Assembly (NCBI RefSeq): GCF_028389875.1
Contig: NC_084664.1
Location: 112,785,466-112,849,465, forward strand
Source: Rhea pennata
Taxonomy: Eukaryota; Chordata; Aves; Rheiformes; Rheidae
Length of the DNA: 64,000 nt
Reading direction: 5' to 3'
The notes under the pieces are model-generated. The model saw only the letters and a list, made by a program, of their open reading frames with translations. It was not told the DNA's origin and searched no databases. Of the stretch, positions 11,803 through 23,208 are shown in pieces (position 1 is the stretch's first letter; every line of letters starts with the position of its first letter). The translations under genes were made by a program, and so were the position numbers.

Positions 11803-11917
11803 GCGAGGGCGTTCCCGCGCTTCTCGCTGGCCGCAGCCTTGCGGTTGGGACTTGCCGAGGGCCTGAAGTAATAGCTGAGCTTTCGTCTCCCTTGAAATAA
11901 ACTGAGCCATCGAGTCT

Positions 11918-12179
11918 TTTTACTTTCCTTTATTTTTCCTTCCCTTTTTTCTTTCTTTCCATTTTTCCTTTTTCCTTTTTTCTTTTTCCGTTTTCCTTTT
12001 TTCCCTGTTTCTTCTTTTCCTTTCTTTCCCTTTCCTTTTCCTCTTTCTCTTTCCTTTTCCTCCTTCCCCCCCTTTTTTTGCTTCTCCTTTTTTGCTTTTC
12101 GTTTTTTTCCCCTGTTTCTTTCCCTTTCCCTTCTGCTTTCCCTTCCCTTTTTCTTTCTTTCTTTCTTTTTTTTCCCCTC
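11918..12179. repeat. Long polypyrimidine (CT-rich) tract
   Basis: About 260 bases with almost only C and T on the plus strand (the complement is purine-rich), made of degenerate TTTTCC and CTTT words. It sits at the edge of the SMCHD1 CpG island. The Lys/Glu/Arg-rich open frames on the minus strand are artefacts of this composition. Such homopurine-homopyrimidine tracts can form triplex (H-DNA). Confidence 0.93.
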
Positions 12180-12797
12180 CTGAAATGCTGGCAGTTGTCA
12201 CATCTCCTCGCTGCACCCTTTCCCATTTCTTGCCATTGTTTTCTGTGTGGATGCTGAGGTGTCAGCGGTGTGTTCTGTTACTGCCACATGCTCAGGTAGA
12301 AATGTCTTTTGGTATGGATAAGGTTATGTAGAGTGCCTTGAGAAGAACTAATAGATGCTGTCAAAGATAGAAATATGTAAAAATACAGAAGAAGGGTGTT
12401 TCTATTTTTCCATATGCTTATGTGTATGTTGAAGATCGTGTCACAGTACCCCAGAAGTGCTTCCTTCTTCTGCTACCCATGATCTGTTCAGAGTAACAGA
12501 GACCATTCCTTTCCACAGGTGAGATCCTTGCTGTCTGCTGCACCTTTCTGGAAACTTATTTTGTTTGAACAGGTCTGTCTGGAGAACATTATCCAAAACA
12601 CTTCCACTCTCTGTGCTCTTTGCTTTATAATAGCTGCAATAATGCTATAAAACTATCACGAAATGTTAACTTTATGATGTGATTCCTAGAGAGTCTGATC
12701 TATCAGTAGTCTTTTTGATGCTTCCCCATTGACAAACAAGTCTTCAGAGCTGTTTGAGTCAGTTTTATTGATTTTTTGTTTGTTTTGAGAAAGAGGA

Positions 12798-12800
<3 letters not shown>

Positions 12801-12828
<28 letters not shown>
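12801..12828. repeat. T28 homopolymer
   Basis: 28 consecutive T on the plus strand in the SMCHD1-NDC80 spacer. Confidence 0.95.
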
Positions 12829-15800
12829 GGATCATGGAATAAGGATTAAGTTCCTGCTGAGTATATTATGTGGAAGGACCTGTGTAAATAAAACTGAAGA
12901 GCCTGTGCAATCCTTGAGTAGGATCCACAAGTGGGTTTTTATTTTTTTAATGACATAGTGTTGTAATAGTAAAGGGTTGTTTTATTATCTTCAGTCTTAG
13001 AAACAGATTTCATTTAAAATTTAATTGTGAAGTTAAACTTAAAACTTTGTGAAGTTCTTGCTTTTTTGTATATGCAAAACCTTAATAACATTTGTATGTG
13101 TGCCACAGCCAGAATGGTAGGACTGCAGTAGCTGCAAAACTGCAGTTTAAATGAAGTCATTCAAGAAGTACTTAAGTACAGTCTTAATGGTCTTTAAAGA
13201 ACCAGCAAGACATACTTGCCAGGAAACTGTCAAGAACTTTCGATTTGTGATTCATGCTAGGGTGGACTAACAACTTTTCCTCCTATCATAAACAATTGCT
13301 GTGACATAGTTGTTTTACACTTTATAAACCAGCTTAGAGACAGAAATTCAGTAAGTACGACTTAATGCATTGTTTAGACTTCCTGCAGCTGCCATTTTTG
13401 CTCCTGATGTGGTTAACTCAGAGAAACTGAGTGTCTTCTGACTTTCTGTGTTTCTTCTGTACTTGTAGTTCATCCTTTCATCCTGCATACTGTTCCTGTA
13501 TTCTGATTTTATGCACAGCCTTTCAGTGTTGTCAGTGGAGCAAAACATATCTAAGAACTGAATATATAGACTACACAAAAATTGGTCTGTTAACATTTTT
13601 AGAATTTCCCTCATAATTTGCTGTTGTTTCTGGTCTAGGAATACAAAATATAGTAAGTGGGAACATTTTTGTCTGTAGTCACTTTTTAATTTGTGGGTAA
13701 CATTTTTGTCTTGTACAACTTCAGAAACTAGAGGACATAACACATTCTTGGCATTTTCATATGTGCACTAGATGTGTGTCATACATCAACATTGTTTCTT
13801 TAGACCCTCTAAACAGGTATTTTTTTCTCTAATTGTAAATTAATTACTTTCAAGCTTTCTTGCATATAAAATTGTGTTACTAACTTCTAATTATTTTGAT
13901 ATTCTGTAACAGCTAACTTTTTTTACATTAAAAAAAAAATGTAGACTCCTGGATGTAAGGGCTGTGTTTTCTAATGTGTATTTACTTCCCTGTTATTAAC
14001 AATGTAGTGACTATGCCTTACATCTTTTGTCAGTCCTATGGACTAAATTGATGTCTCGCCTATTCCTTGCCTAAAAGAAGTGAATTATCATCAAGGCAAC
14101 ATGTTCTGGAAAGAAACTATAACCATATATAGCAACATTAGTTTAAACAAATGGTATTCTGATATTAAATGAGAAAAATTGTTGAACAGGAAAACCTTCA
14201 GACCTACCTCTTCATTTTCATTTTGCAACCACTGCACAGCTGTGCTGAATGGCTTTGAGACCAGGGTATAATAAAAATAGCATGTTGGAGACCTACCTTG
14301 CTTTCCTGACTGCAACAGCTTGAGAGAACTAGCAGGTGCCAAAAGCAACAGAAACTGCACTACCTCTTAAGTCAGACACAGCCTATTGGAGCAGTAGGCA
14401 TCCAAAACTCAGACAATATAGCACAAGAAAAAATATTTATTAGGAGTCAAAAAATGGATAAATGTTACTGCTTTCTTCAATATCTTCTCTTGCTCTTCTG
14501 AACTCCTGAGCATTATACATCTCTGTTCCTATCAGCAGTTTCAAGAAGATATTTCTTCTCGTCTTCCTGTGAGGTTTCCCTAAAGTGTTGTGTGAAATCA
14601 ACATGTTTTTTAGGCAAAGGAGAATCTTTCTTTGTTTCACTTCTGCACTGATTATAATAGAAACCAGTACAAAAAAACCCTATTAAATTATGCCAATGAC
14701 ATGGACTTTAGCTATAATAGCTCTGGTGGATAGTTCAGTTCACATGCACTCTTAATAGCAGTTAAAATACAGGCATCAATTTTAAAAATAAATAGTTTGT
14801 CTTCATAAGAAAGAAGAAATCAATGCTGATTGATACACATATTAAGTATATTCAGAATCATCTGAAAATAGGGGTGAATATTAAAGTTTTCCACAAATAC
14901 CATCTTAATCCTCATTGATGGTCGAGAACCAAGTAGGGTGTGTAGCATTCTTAAGATAGGAGCACAAAATATAAGGCAAATCTGTCTAAAAGAATGCAGT
15001 TTTCCATGGTCGTGCTCATCTAGAAAAGATGAAAACAAGGATGTTTGGAAAAGTGTGACTGCTTGAGATAAAATACATTGGGATTCTCAGCTTGGAAAGG
15101 TGATGATTTTGAAAGGCGTATAAAGAAGGTCTGTAAACCAAAGAGTAGCATTAAAAAATGAAAATGTAAAAAAAAGAAACAAACCCACCATGCAAGAACT
15201 ATGTGTTTAACTATCATACAGTCAAATTATGAGGGAGAAGATTTAAAATACAGAAATTTTTCATGCATGACTGCATGGTGGATTCCTCTCAGTGATGCAG
15301 AGTTTTGTGAGAACAAAGAGCATGTGTACTACCCAATGGAGGGTAATGGAGGAAAGGTCTGCCGAGAGTTTTAAAAAATGATAGGTATATAAGCTGTGAC
15401 TCAGAGCATCTCTAAATCAAGATTTGATGAAAATTGGCAAGGCATGTCAAACCTGGTTACTTCTCAAGTTCCTTAAACAGAATTTGGTTTCTCAGCAGAT
15501 GCATGAAGTGTAATTTCTAGACATGAGATAGCAATTCCATTTTAGAATGTTAATTACTTTGAAAAAAAAAGAAGATGAATTCTTTCATCTATCTTCAAAA
15601 AAAATATGCCAAGGGGAAAGAATAGTTCTATCTAAAATCCAAGAACTTCACTTGCATGAAGATTAAGTCCTCATTATTTAGCCTTCCTGCAAGCTGGTAT
15701 AAAGACTGCCTGCACTTGCAAAGTTGTTAAATCTGCAGTGTGTGTTATTTTTGTTCAATTACCTGTTAATTCAGTAGCCATTTTTCAATCCTTGTGGGAA

Positions 15801-17186
15801 AGGACCTTTTCTGATTGAAAAAGGAAAATTGTTTGTATTACCCTACTAGATTTTAAAGTCAAATGTCCTACTTCACTATTTTTCAAATTTAATAGTAACA
15901 GTAGAGTATATAGTTGATTAAATTGCTGCATGGTATTTCAGATGATGCCCCACAAATTTATCTTTTGGGGAGAATATATTTATGACCAATCTGAGCCTAG
16001 AACCTAAATTATTCTTTCAAAGAGTGAATTAAGTATCTGATTTCTCTGTATTAAATGAAGATATGAATTAATTCCAGCACTGGATATTTTTAGAAAATGA
16101 ATATTTTGTAAACTTTAATGAAAGTTGCTGTGTCTTTGCTGGAATAAACCATGTGGCCTTCTGGCAGGGCATGTTGCATATTAGTACCTACTTTATGAGT
16201 ACAGAACTATAAATTCCAAATGACCTAACAAAAGATGCTACTTTTCCTTAAGGTAACAAAGGTTTTATATCTAATAAGAGGTGCCTGACATCTTGCATTT
16301 GGAACTCCAGAGACCTCTGAAAAGGACCGTTACAAAAAATACCATAGTAAGAACCCGTGAGGTGAGAAACAAAACATTGTCATGAAACAAAAAACACTCT
16401 TGAGAGACAGAAGCCAAAGAATGTAAATAAACAAGGAATTTTCATTGTAATATTGAAGTTAAGGTGGATGTGGAGAAGTGGGCTACAAAAGTGCCAATTG
16501 GTATTTATTTGATTTATTTCTGAGTAACTTGAAAGAAAATGAGTGAGTGACTGAAGGGACAAAATTTCTAAAATATAATCTGGAATGCTTTTAGTTGGTC
16601 AAGTCCAGAGAGGACTGTGAAGACAGTCTAAGGGTCTGAGTTAAATAACCAGTGTGATAACAGATGAAAATCTGTTTTAATAAATTGAAGGCAAGACCGG
16701 GAGTGATTGTGGAAAATAGGAAGTGACAATTCTCTTATTCTCTTGTGGTTTGAATTAATTGTATCAGCTGGCATAATGCATAAAACTCAGTTAAGTTCTC
16801 ACTGTTCATTGTAAACTTGGTTAAAAAAAAAAGCAATGCTACGTTTGCATTTAAAATCCTATTGAAATAGTGGCCCTGATGACTAGAGATAGAGTATAAC
16901 TGGTTGTAGAAAGTGAGTTTAATAAGGCTGGGCTTATTTATTTCAGAGGGGAGAAAATATAATAGTTTGAAGAAGAAAAACAGAAAAGATAATCAGTAAC
17001 TTCCATTTTCTGTCTCATAAAGCAAGAAAAAGGGATATGGAGTTACAATAAAAACATTCAAAACTGACAGCAAGTTTTCACAGAACACCTAATTGAACTG
17101 TGAAATAATTGTCCAAATTGTCAGATTAATAATTTAGCAAGATTTAAAATATTTTTATTTGTATGGATAAAATGGAGATCCAAAAT

Positions 17187-17216
17187 GGGGGGTGGGGGTG
17201 GGGGAAGAGTATTGGG
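17187..17216 (+). repeat. G-rich run with G-quadruplex pattern
   Basis: Runs of six, five and five G separated by single T, followed by GGG nine bases later. This fits the G3+N1-7 quadruplex rule if the six-G run is split, or nearly fits with a longer last loop. Confidence 0.7.
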
Positions 17217-17952
17217 AGAAGAATTAATCATTAAACTTCGGACTTCAGATACAATATCATTACTGATTAGGAAGAGTTTTGTTTGGAAGACAAGACATCT
17301 CATATCTGATTGTTGCAGAGATTTTTGCACCTTTTTCAAAGCCGTATTTGGAAGGAGGAGAATATTTGTAGTATTTAGTCTGGCGAGTCGCCCTTCCTAG
17401 GACTGTCTTGGCCTGCTTTCAGGGTCTCTTCAGGGCAATGCCAGCAACCACTGTGAAGAGTGAATTAGCAATAATTGCTACTTATCTGCCAGAGACAAAT
17501 TACAGTAGCCAAAAATGAAGTGGACATGATATGAACAAGTCTGATAGTAATCCACTGCATCTTGCAAGAACCAAAGTCAACTTCCATACGCAAAATGATT
17601 GTTTTGTGGGGGAATAGAGATGGAGCAAACCCCAAAACTTTCTTCCTATTTCCTGTTCCTATTTGAGACAAAGAAACATGAATGATTCTTGAACAAGTAA
17701 GTGAAAAACAGATATAACTACTTAACAAATATACACTGGGAGTAAACACAGGTTTTTGAAATCCTAGAAAGACTGCTATAGTTTAGCCACAGATTAAATA
17801 ATGTTTTCAAGTATTAATATTTTAATATTTTCCAGAGAACTCTTGGTATTGCATAATCTAAAGACTGTGAACTTCTGCTATACTAGTGGTGACACTGTCT
17901 TTAAAGTGATCTTGTTACCTTGTTTCTGATCAACGAAGGCACCAAAACCTTT

Positions 17953-18004
17953 GGGGGGCATTTTGTCCCCCCAGAAAGCTTTTCTGGAGGGTGTGGGGGG
18001 GGGG
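17953..18004 (+). repeat. G6/C6 inverted repeat plus G10 run
   Basis: GGGGGG at 17,953-17,958 and CCCCCC at 17,967-17,972 could form a six-pair GC stem with an eight-base loop (CATTTTGT). About 25 bases on, a run of ten G is followed by ATTTTGTCC, echoing the first loop, as if the block had been duplicated. No promoter or RNA gene is recognised. Confidence 0.6.
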
Positions 18005-19304
18005 ATTTTGTCCTTTTTTGGGGAAAGATTTAAAATGGTAACTTCTGCACCTGTGACAAAGCAACCTGACTTGAAAATCTGCAGAGTGAAAGAATGAAGC
18101 AATGATCAACTTCTTAGGGGGGCAGGGGAGAAGAGAGAGAGAAAAAGAGAGCAGGCAGGAAATACTGGAATACAGAAGCAGATACTCAGTGTCACAGATT
18201 ATCCAAATTTATGCTGCTTTAAGACCCGAAGATTGGATGAAAGGGGTCTGGGAGAGGAAGATTAATCTACAAATTTCAATAGATTTGTGCAAAAATACTG
18301 GTTGTGAGGAGATCCTTCTTTTCTAGAGCAGGCAAAGCTTTCTGCAAGATTTCAGGAATCTCTCACAGCAGGAATTGTTTGGAGCTGATTTCTGCCCAGC
18401 TGAGATTGGGATTTGTCCTTTCATTCTTTTGTGCCAGTTTATGCAGCCTTTGTAAATGCAAAACATTTTCAAGATCTCTAACCAACAGATTGTTTTGTCC
18501 AGGTTTTCCACAAATATTTGATGTGAGGAACAACTGCTTTTCACTAACATTATCATAGAATGAAAAGTGATACCCACAGCATTTTCTCTGCTTACTGTCA
18601 TTACTCTTACCTTACACGTGATAACAAACTCCTTTTATTCCCCTCTTATTACTGTTTGCCAAGTCGTAAACTTATTCACATTAAGGGAAATTACCTCCTG
18701 CAAAAATTGCCTTAATAATGATTTTCCAGTCTATCTGTAAATCTAAAACAGGCAGCAAAACAGCATGTAGATACTCTGCTCTTCTGTTGGATCTTGCTGT
18801 TTACTGATGCAAATTAACATCTACCAGAACAATCCCATGAATTAGCAGAACATGTTGCCTACAGAAGACAACTGCAAAATTATTTAAGAGTTTTCTCAGG
18901 CTGACTCATCAGTCTCTGCCAATCTCCTAATACGTGACAGAAGATGCCTCTCTGATATGATGTTGTCTAGCAGATCAATAGTGTCTCATCCTGTGAGGAC
19001 GCAGAGAACTGTATGAGACTTCCCTTCTATGCTCGTGTTCTTGGAAAGGTTTTGGAAACCAAAGGCCACTGTTTACCATCAAAATCTTCCTGCAGGCATG
19101 TAAATGCAAAACTCCAATAAAGTTAAAAAAGATCTCCAGCATGTAGGGCTAAGGAAAAAAACCCTCAAAGGTTGTCACATACAAATCCTTTCAGGACCAA
19201 AATCTGGAGAGGACATGTTGAGAAATCAGGCCAATGCCTTGTTCTCTTGTTCTATACTACTGTTAAAAGAGCAAAATTAAGTGACTTGAAGGGTCCAGGA
19301 TAAA

Positions 19305-19307
<3 letters not shown>

Positions 19308-19336
<29 letters not shown>
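19308..19336. repeat. A29 homopolymer
   Basis: 29 consecutive A; no retrocopy body recognised upstream of it. Confidence 0.95.
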
Positions 19337-22300
19337 GCGCACAAAATCTCCCTTCCTCTGCATAGAATCAACGCATTTCCTTTGGCACGAAGGACTCTGG
19401 ACTTCCTTTTCATTATACATCATTTCTGAGAGGAATTTCTCTCTTCTTACTAAAGAATGAATGTCTTCAGCTGTTAGCCTCTAACCAGAGATAAGCAACA
19501 AGATAAAAATGTATATGTGTTTATCAATTCTGCCACAAAAAGTAGAACAGAGATAAGAACTCCTATAAAAGACCAAAATACACAACACATTACAAATACT
19601 AAGGAATGAACACAGAATTATATGCTAGTATCCATTTTAGAAGTAGGATTTGCATAGACCTGCAGTACTGCACACTAAGACAAGGGCAAGCAGAATGGTC
19701 TGAATAGCTTTGCAATAAGAACCAGATGGATGTTGCTCGGTTAAAAAAAGCCTTATCATGCTCCTGTGATCACCCAAGGAAAAGTACCTCAAAACTGCCT
19801 AGTTCTTGACAGTGATGCTGCTCTTGACAATATGAAAAATTATATACTGTAGGACTGAGAACAAAGCCATACACAAAGTTCTGCCATGCTTCTACAATTT
19901 ATTTTTATTTTTACAATAAAATAACGGTGTTATTTTTAAGAGAAATAGGTTAAAAAATGAGGTAGAAGTGTGGTCATGTAAAGGAAGTAGTCCTTTAACT
20001 CTTGATAGCAAGAGGTTGTTTGGGAAGATTAAAGTCAAAGGAATACCTAAGGGCATAAATTGATTGTCAAGCTAATTTTTACCTCTATGTCTTAGAGTTA
20101 CAAAAAACCCTTCTGTTTTTAAAAGTTTAAGACAAATTAATTTACATTTTCCTGCTTATGCAATTTATTTGAGAAATGTTGGTGTATTTGTAAAAAGTTT
20201 ATACCTACACAACACATTTAACAGAAGGGATAATCAGGAAAATAATATCTGATACTAGAGAATCATTAATCATAAAGTTTCTCTAGAAAAAACAGATTCA
20301 GTGTGCTTTTTATGTCATGCTCCTATCCTTCTAGTAAGAATCCAGCCTTCAAAGAAATAGGTTTTTAAGAAATTTTATTGAATATAAAATACGAAGTTAA
20401 GGTATATTAAGCAAGTAAACTGTACAATAGATACATTAGCAACAAATGAGGGAACTGTATACAAAAACCAGAAAATTACAAACTACTCACAACACTGAAA
20501 TATGCAGGTACAAATGCTAGATGTTTCTCATTAAGACCTTACATTCTGGTTAAAAGAAAAAAACCCAGATTAGAAGCAGTGATTATGTTCTAGTGTCTAT
20601 TGCATAAATTTAAAAGACACATTGCAGATTAAGACCTCCTTTTGAAGAATAAAGTATATCAACTAGCTTGCAAACCTTCCACATAGGTGGTAGAAATTCT
20701 ATTATACAAATACAATTTAAAAAGTAATGGAATAACAAACATTTTAAAAAATAATTGAGTAGCCAACTCCCTCAGGAGCCCTTCATTAAAGAAGTGCTGA
20801 AAAATACCTTCCATTTTAAAATCTGAAGATGTATTACCTAGCAGACATCAGCTGATGTTTGTAAAACATCTGTAAGTTATACTGTGACATAAAAAAATCC
20901 CCATAGTATTTTACAGAACCTAGGTCAGAGTTTAAGCTAATTCTAAGGTCAATTTAGTTTATTTGACACATGGGCAGATATCTTAGCACAATAATAAAAA
21001 CATATTGCTAGCATTACAAATGCAGACTTTTACTATTCAGAATATTTTAACTTCAGAGTATTACATTCACCTATACATGAAAATAGGTCACATGGCAAAG
21101 AGGCTAGAAATACTAATATACACAAGGATAGTTGGTTACAGAATCAGAGACAAATGGGCACCAGAAAGCCAAATAAAGCATAGTCCCTAAAAGAATACTT
21201 ATTTTAGAGGGATTGGGTCACAGGATGATTATTCTGTATGTTTCACACCTTTGCTTAATTAAGGATATTGCTGTCGAGAAAGTAAGAGTGCTAGAAAGCT
21301 CACAAAAGAAAAAAAGAAGAAACTGAGATTTGATAAAAGTTATGTTATTAAAGAAAAAGTGAGATTTTTGTAAAGGTAAAATTACAAAGGATAACAGAAG
21401 AAAGCAGAACTACTCTCTGTTTATCAGAAAGCTTTTGTAGCTGTCAAATTTCTGGAGAGTAACAGAAGAACAGAAACTTAGAAATTTAATTATAGCTTTC
21501 ATTACCATAATGTCTGAAACAAAATGCTCATCCTCAAGCCAAAGATTCACACACCGTATTAAGGACAACTAAATTTTATATACACTCCGGAAAAATGTCT
21601 AAAAGACAATTCAGTTTTTGTGAGAAATTAAAATAAAGACAATACAGTCTGTGTTCAGAGGTTCTAAGTTTTATTTTGCATCCTAGGGATCTGTGTTTCA
21701 CTCAAATATTTTGTCTAATTGTAAAATTAGTGAGCAATTTTATTTAGGTGTCAGCTTCCAGAAATGTTCTAGAGGTATAAGCACCATTTGAACAGACTGC
21801 AGAATTGTTTTTATTATCGTGTGTTTGAATCAACGATATTTATTACTGAACTCTAGTCAAAACCTCAAATACCTCAATATTTTTATTAGGAAATACCATC
21901 ATAAATTAAACTGTCCAAGACACTATATGCTGCTTTAAAAAGAAAAGGTATATACAAAGTAGAAAAGCAGATACAACTTCCATTTCCAACACGGCATTGA
22001 TCAAGAAACAGAAATCCATATTAAAGAGATGGAGTTACATTTTCTTCTATGTATTTGGACTGGATCTCTCTGTACACTAACTTTACCGCTACTTTCCTGA
22101 GAAAGAAAAATCAGATAGAATCTGTCCTACCAGCTTAACAACAAAAGATTCATTTTGGAATATTTTGATGTATTCAACATTAACTACATCTAAAACTGAA
22201 TACCTATATTGCCAGAATTCATATAATGTCCTACCTACAGCTCTCTGGTACCCATACTAAGAATGTACATTAAAGTTTCATCTAGGACTATAAGCAGTCA

Positions 22301-22931
22301 GACACAGAACTTTTTTTTTCAAATTGACTAATTTTTCAGTCTTTAGACAAACAAGACTGTTCTATAACTATTGCTTATCTTTTCAGAGAGGCTTTGACTT
22401 TTTAAAAACAAATTTATTCATGTGAGAGGGGTCTCTGGGCAGTTTAGATAACATATATAACAGCAAATAGGCAGGAACCTGGAAGACATTTACATTTGAT
22501 CTTGCTGATAAACTTTCTTTAAGGTTTTGGAAAGGACATGTACTGTCAGTCTGAATGTATACTATATATTTACTTCCAAATGTACAAACTACACTCCAAA
22601 AGGAAAGTGTAACCCTTTTCCCACTTATTAGTGGTTTTTGTAAACCTGCAAGATCATTAGGTTGTTACTTTTGAGTATTTCAAATCAACAGTACCCTTTG
22701 CATTGTGTTGTCACTTGCAGTTGCATCTCTAAGTGCATTCTGGCTTATTATTTTAACAGGCTGACAGAATTCTTGCCTTACTGAATATTCCTAAAAGCAC
22801 ATAGTTATAAAGAAAAATAAAAGTTAAATTGTTCCGCAGTTGTCTTGTCACAGACATTTGTCATCTTGCATAAATACACTGTGAGGAGAAAGTCTAAAAA
22901 ATGTCTTTTAAAAAAATTTGCAAACACATTA

Positions 22932-22937
22932 TTTAAT
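22932..22937 (-). terminator. NDC80: Candidate NDC80 poly(A) signal ATTAAA
   Basis: The minus strand reads ATTAAA about 150 nt after the NDC80 stop codon; no AATAAA is closer. A short 3' UTR would fit. Canonical AATAAA motifs further on (22,413-22,418 and 20,373-20,378, minus strand) are alternatives. RNA 3' ends would decide. Confidence 0.45.
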
Positions 22938-23085
22938 CCTCTGATATATTTATGTCATTCAAAGGAAGTTCATAAGCACTTATTTAAACTTAAAGCTAAT
23001 TTAGCTGATAAACCCAGGAAGTGCCCATTCTTTAAGAGACCCCATACCAGAGCTTCACCAATCCAAAATTTTCATCTTTTGGGGA

Positions 23086-23208
23086 CTACACACTTTCAGC
23101 CTTCCTTTTATAGCTGTCTAGAATTCTAGTCAAGGTTGACAATAGATCTTCAGACATGAATTCTTCATAGTCTCTGTCAATTTTCGTATTCTGTTCATCG
23201 AGGTATTT
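23086..23208 (-). CDS. NDC80: NDC80 exon 17 (residues 601-640 and stop)
   Basis: Encodes [20 protein letters not shown] to KRKAESV and TAG. The last 15 residues diverge from human, but length and the charged end are kept. Confidence 0.94.
   Translation of the reverse strand, partial: KYLDEQNTKIDRDYEEFMSEDLLSTLTRILDSYKRKAESV

Larger units (their letters stand above)
10390..11880. promoter_or_regulatory. SMCHD1: CpG-island promoter of SMCHD1
   Basis: About 1.5 kb of extreme GC and CpG density in an AT-rich window, centred on SMCHD1 exon 1. Within it are a (CG)n run near 10,948-10,960, a GGC/GCC triplet run at 11,290-11,307 in the presumed 5' UTR, an ETS-type site ACTTCCGG at 11,490-11,497, a GC-box array at 11,601-11,630 and an 18-bp minisatellite at 11,751-11,802. 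All six frames stay open for long stretches because stop codons are rare in such composition; apart from SMCHD1 exon 1 these frames are not genes. Transcription to the left is implied by the exon; transcription to the right is possible but unsupported. Confidence 0.85.
12180..22931. other. Intergenic spacer between SMCHD1 and NDC80
   Basis: About 10.7 kb separating the SMCHD1 promoter from the likely NDC80 poly(A) site. I see no protein similarity, tRNA or known RNA. The longest frame (131 codons on the minus strand, 13,348-13,743) looks like chance. Simple repeats are T28 at 12,801 and A29 at 19,308, plus G-rich runs at 17,187 and 17,953. An alternative longer NDC80 3' UTR reaching AATAAA motifs on the minus strand (22,413-22,418 or 20,373-20,378) would use part of it. 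Confidence 0.6.

Noticed and set aside
10391-11900. Very long open frames on both strands (up to 491 codons) in the CpG island
   Set aside because: Arg/Ala/Pro/Gly-rich translations of extreme GC sequence where stops are rare. Only the 180-bp SMCHD1 exon 1 matches a known protein.
11920-12226. Lys/Glu/Arg-rich minus-strand frames
   Set aside because: Direct translations of the homopurine strand of the CT tract.
13348-13743. 131-codon minus-strand frame in the SMCHD1-NDC80 spacer
   Set aside because: No recognisable domain, no splice partners, no promoter features; compatible with chance in 64 kb.
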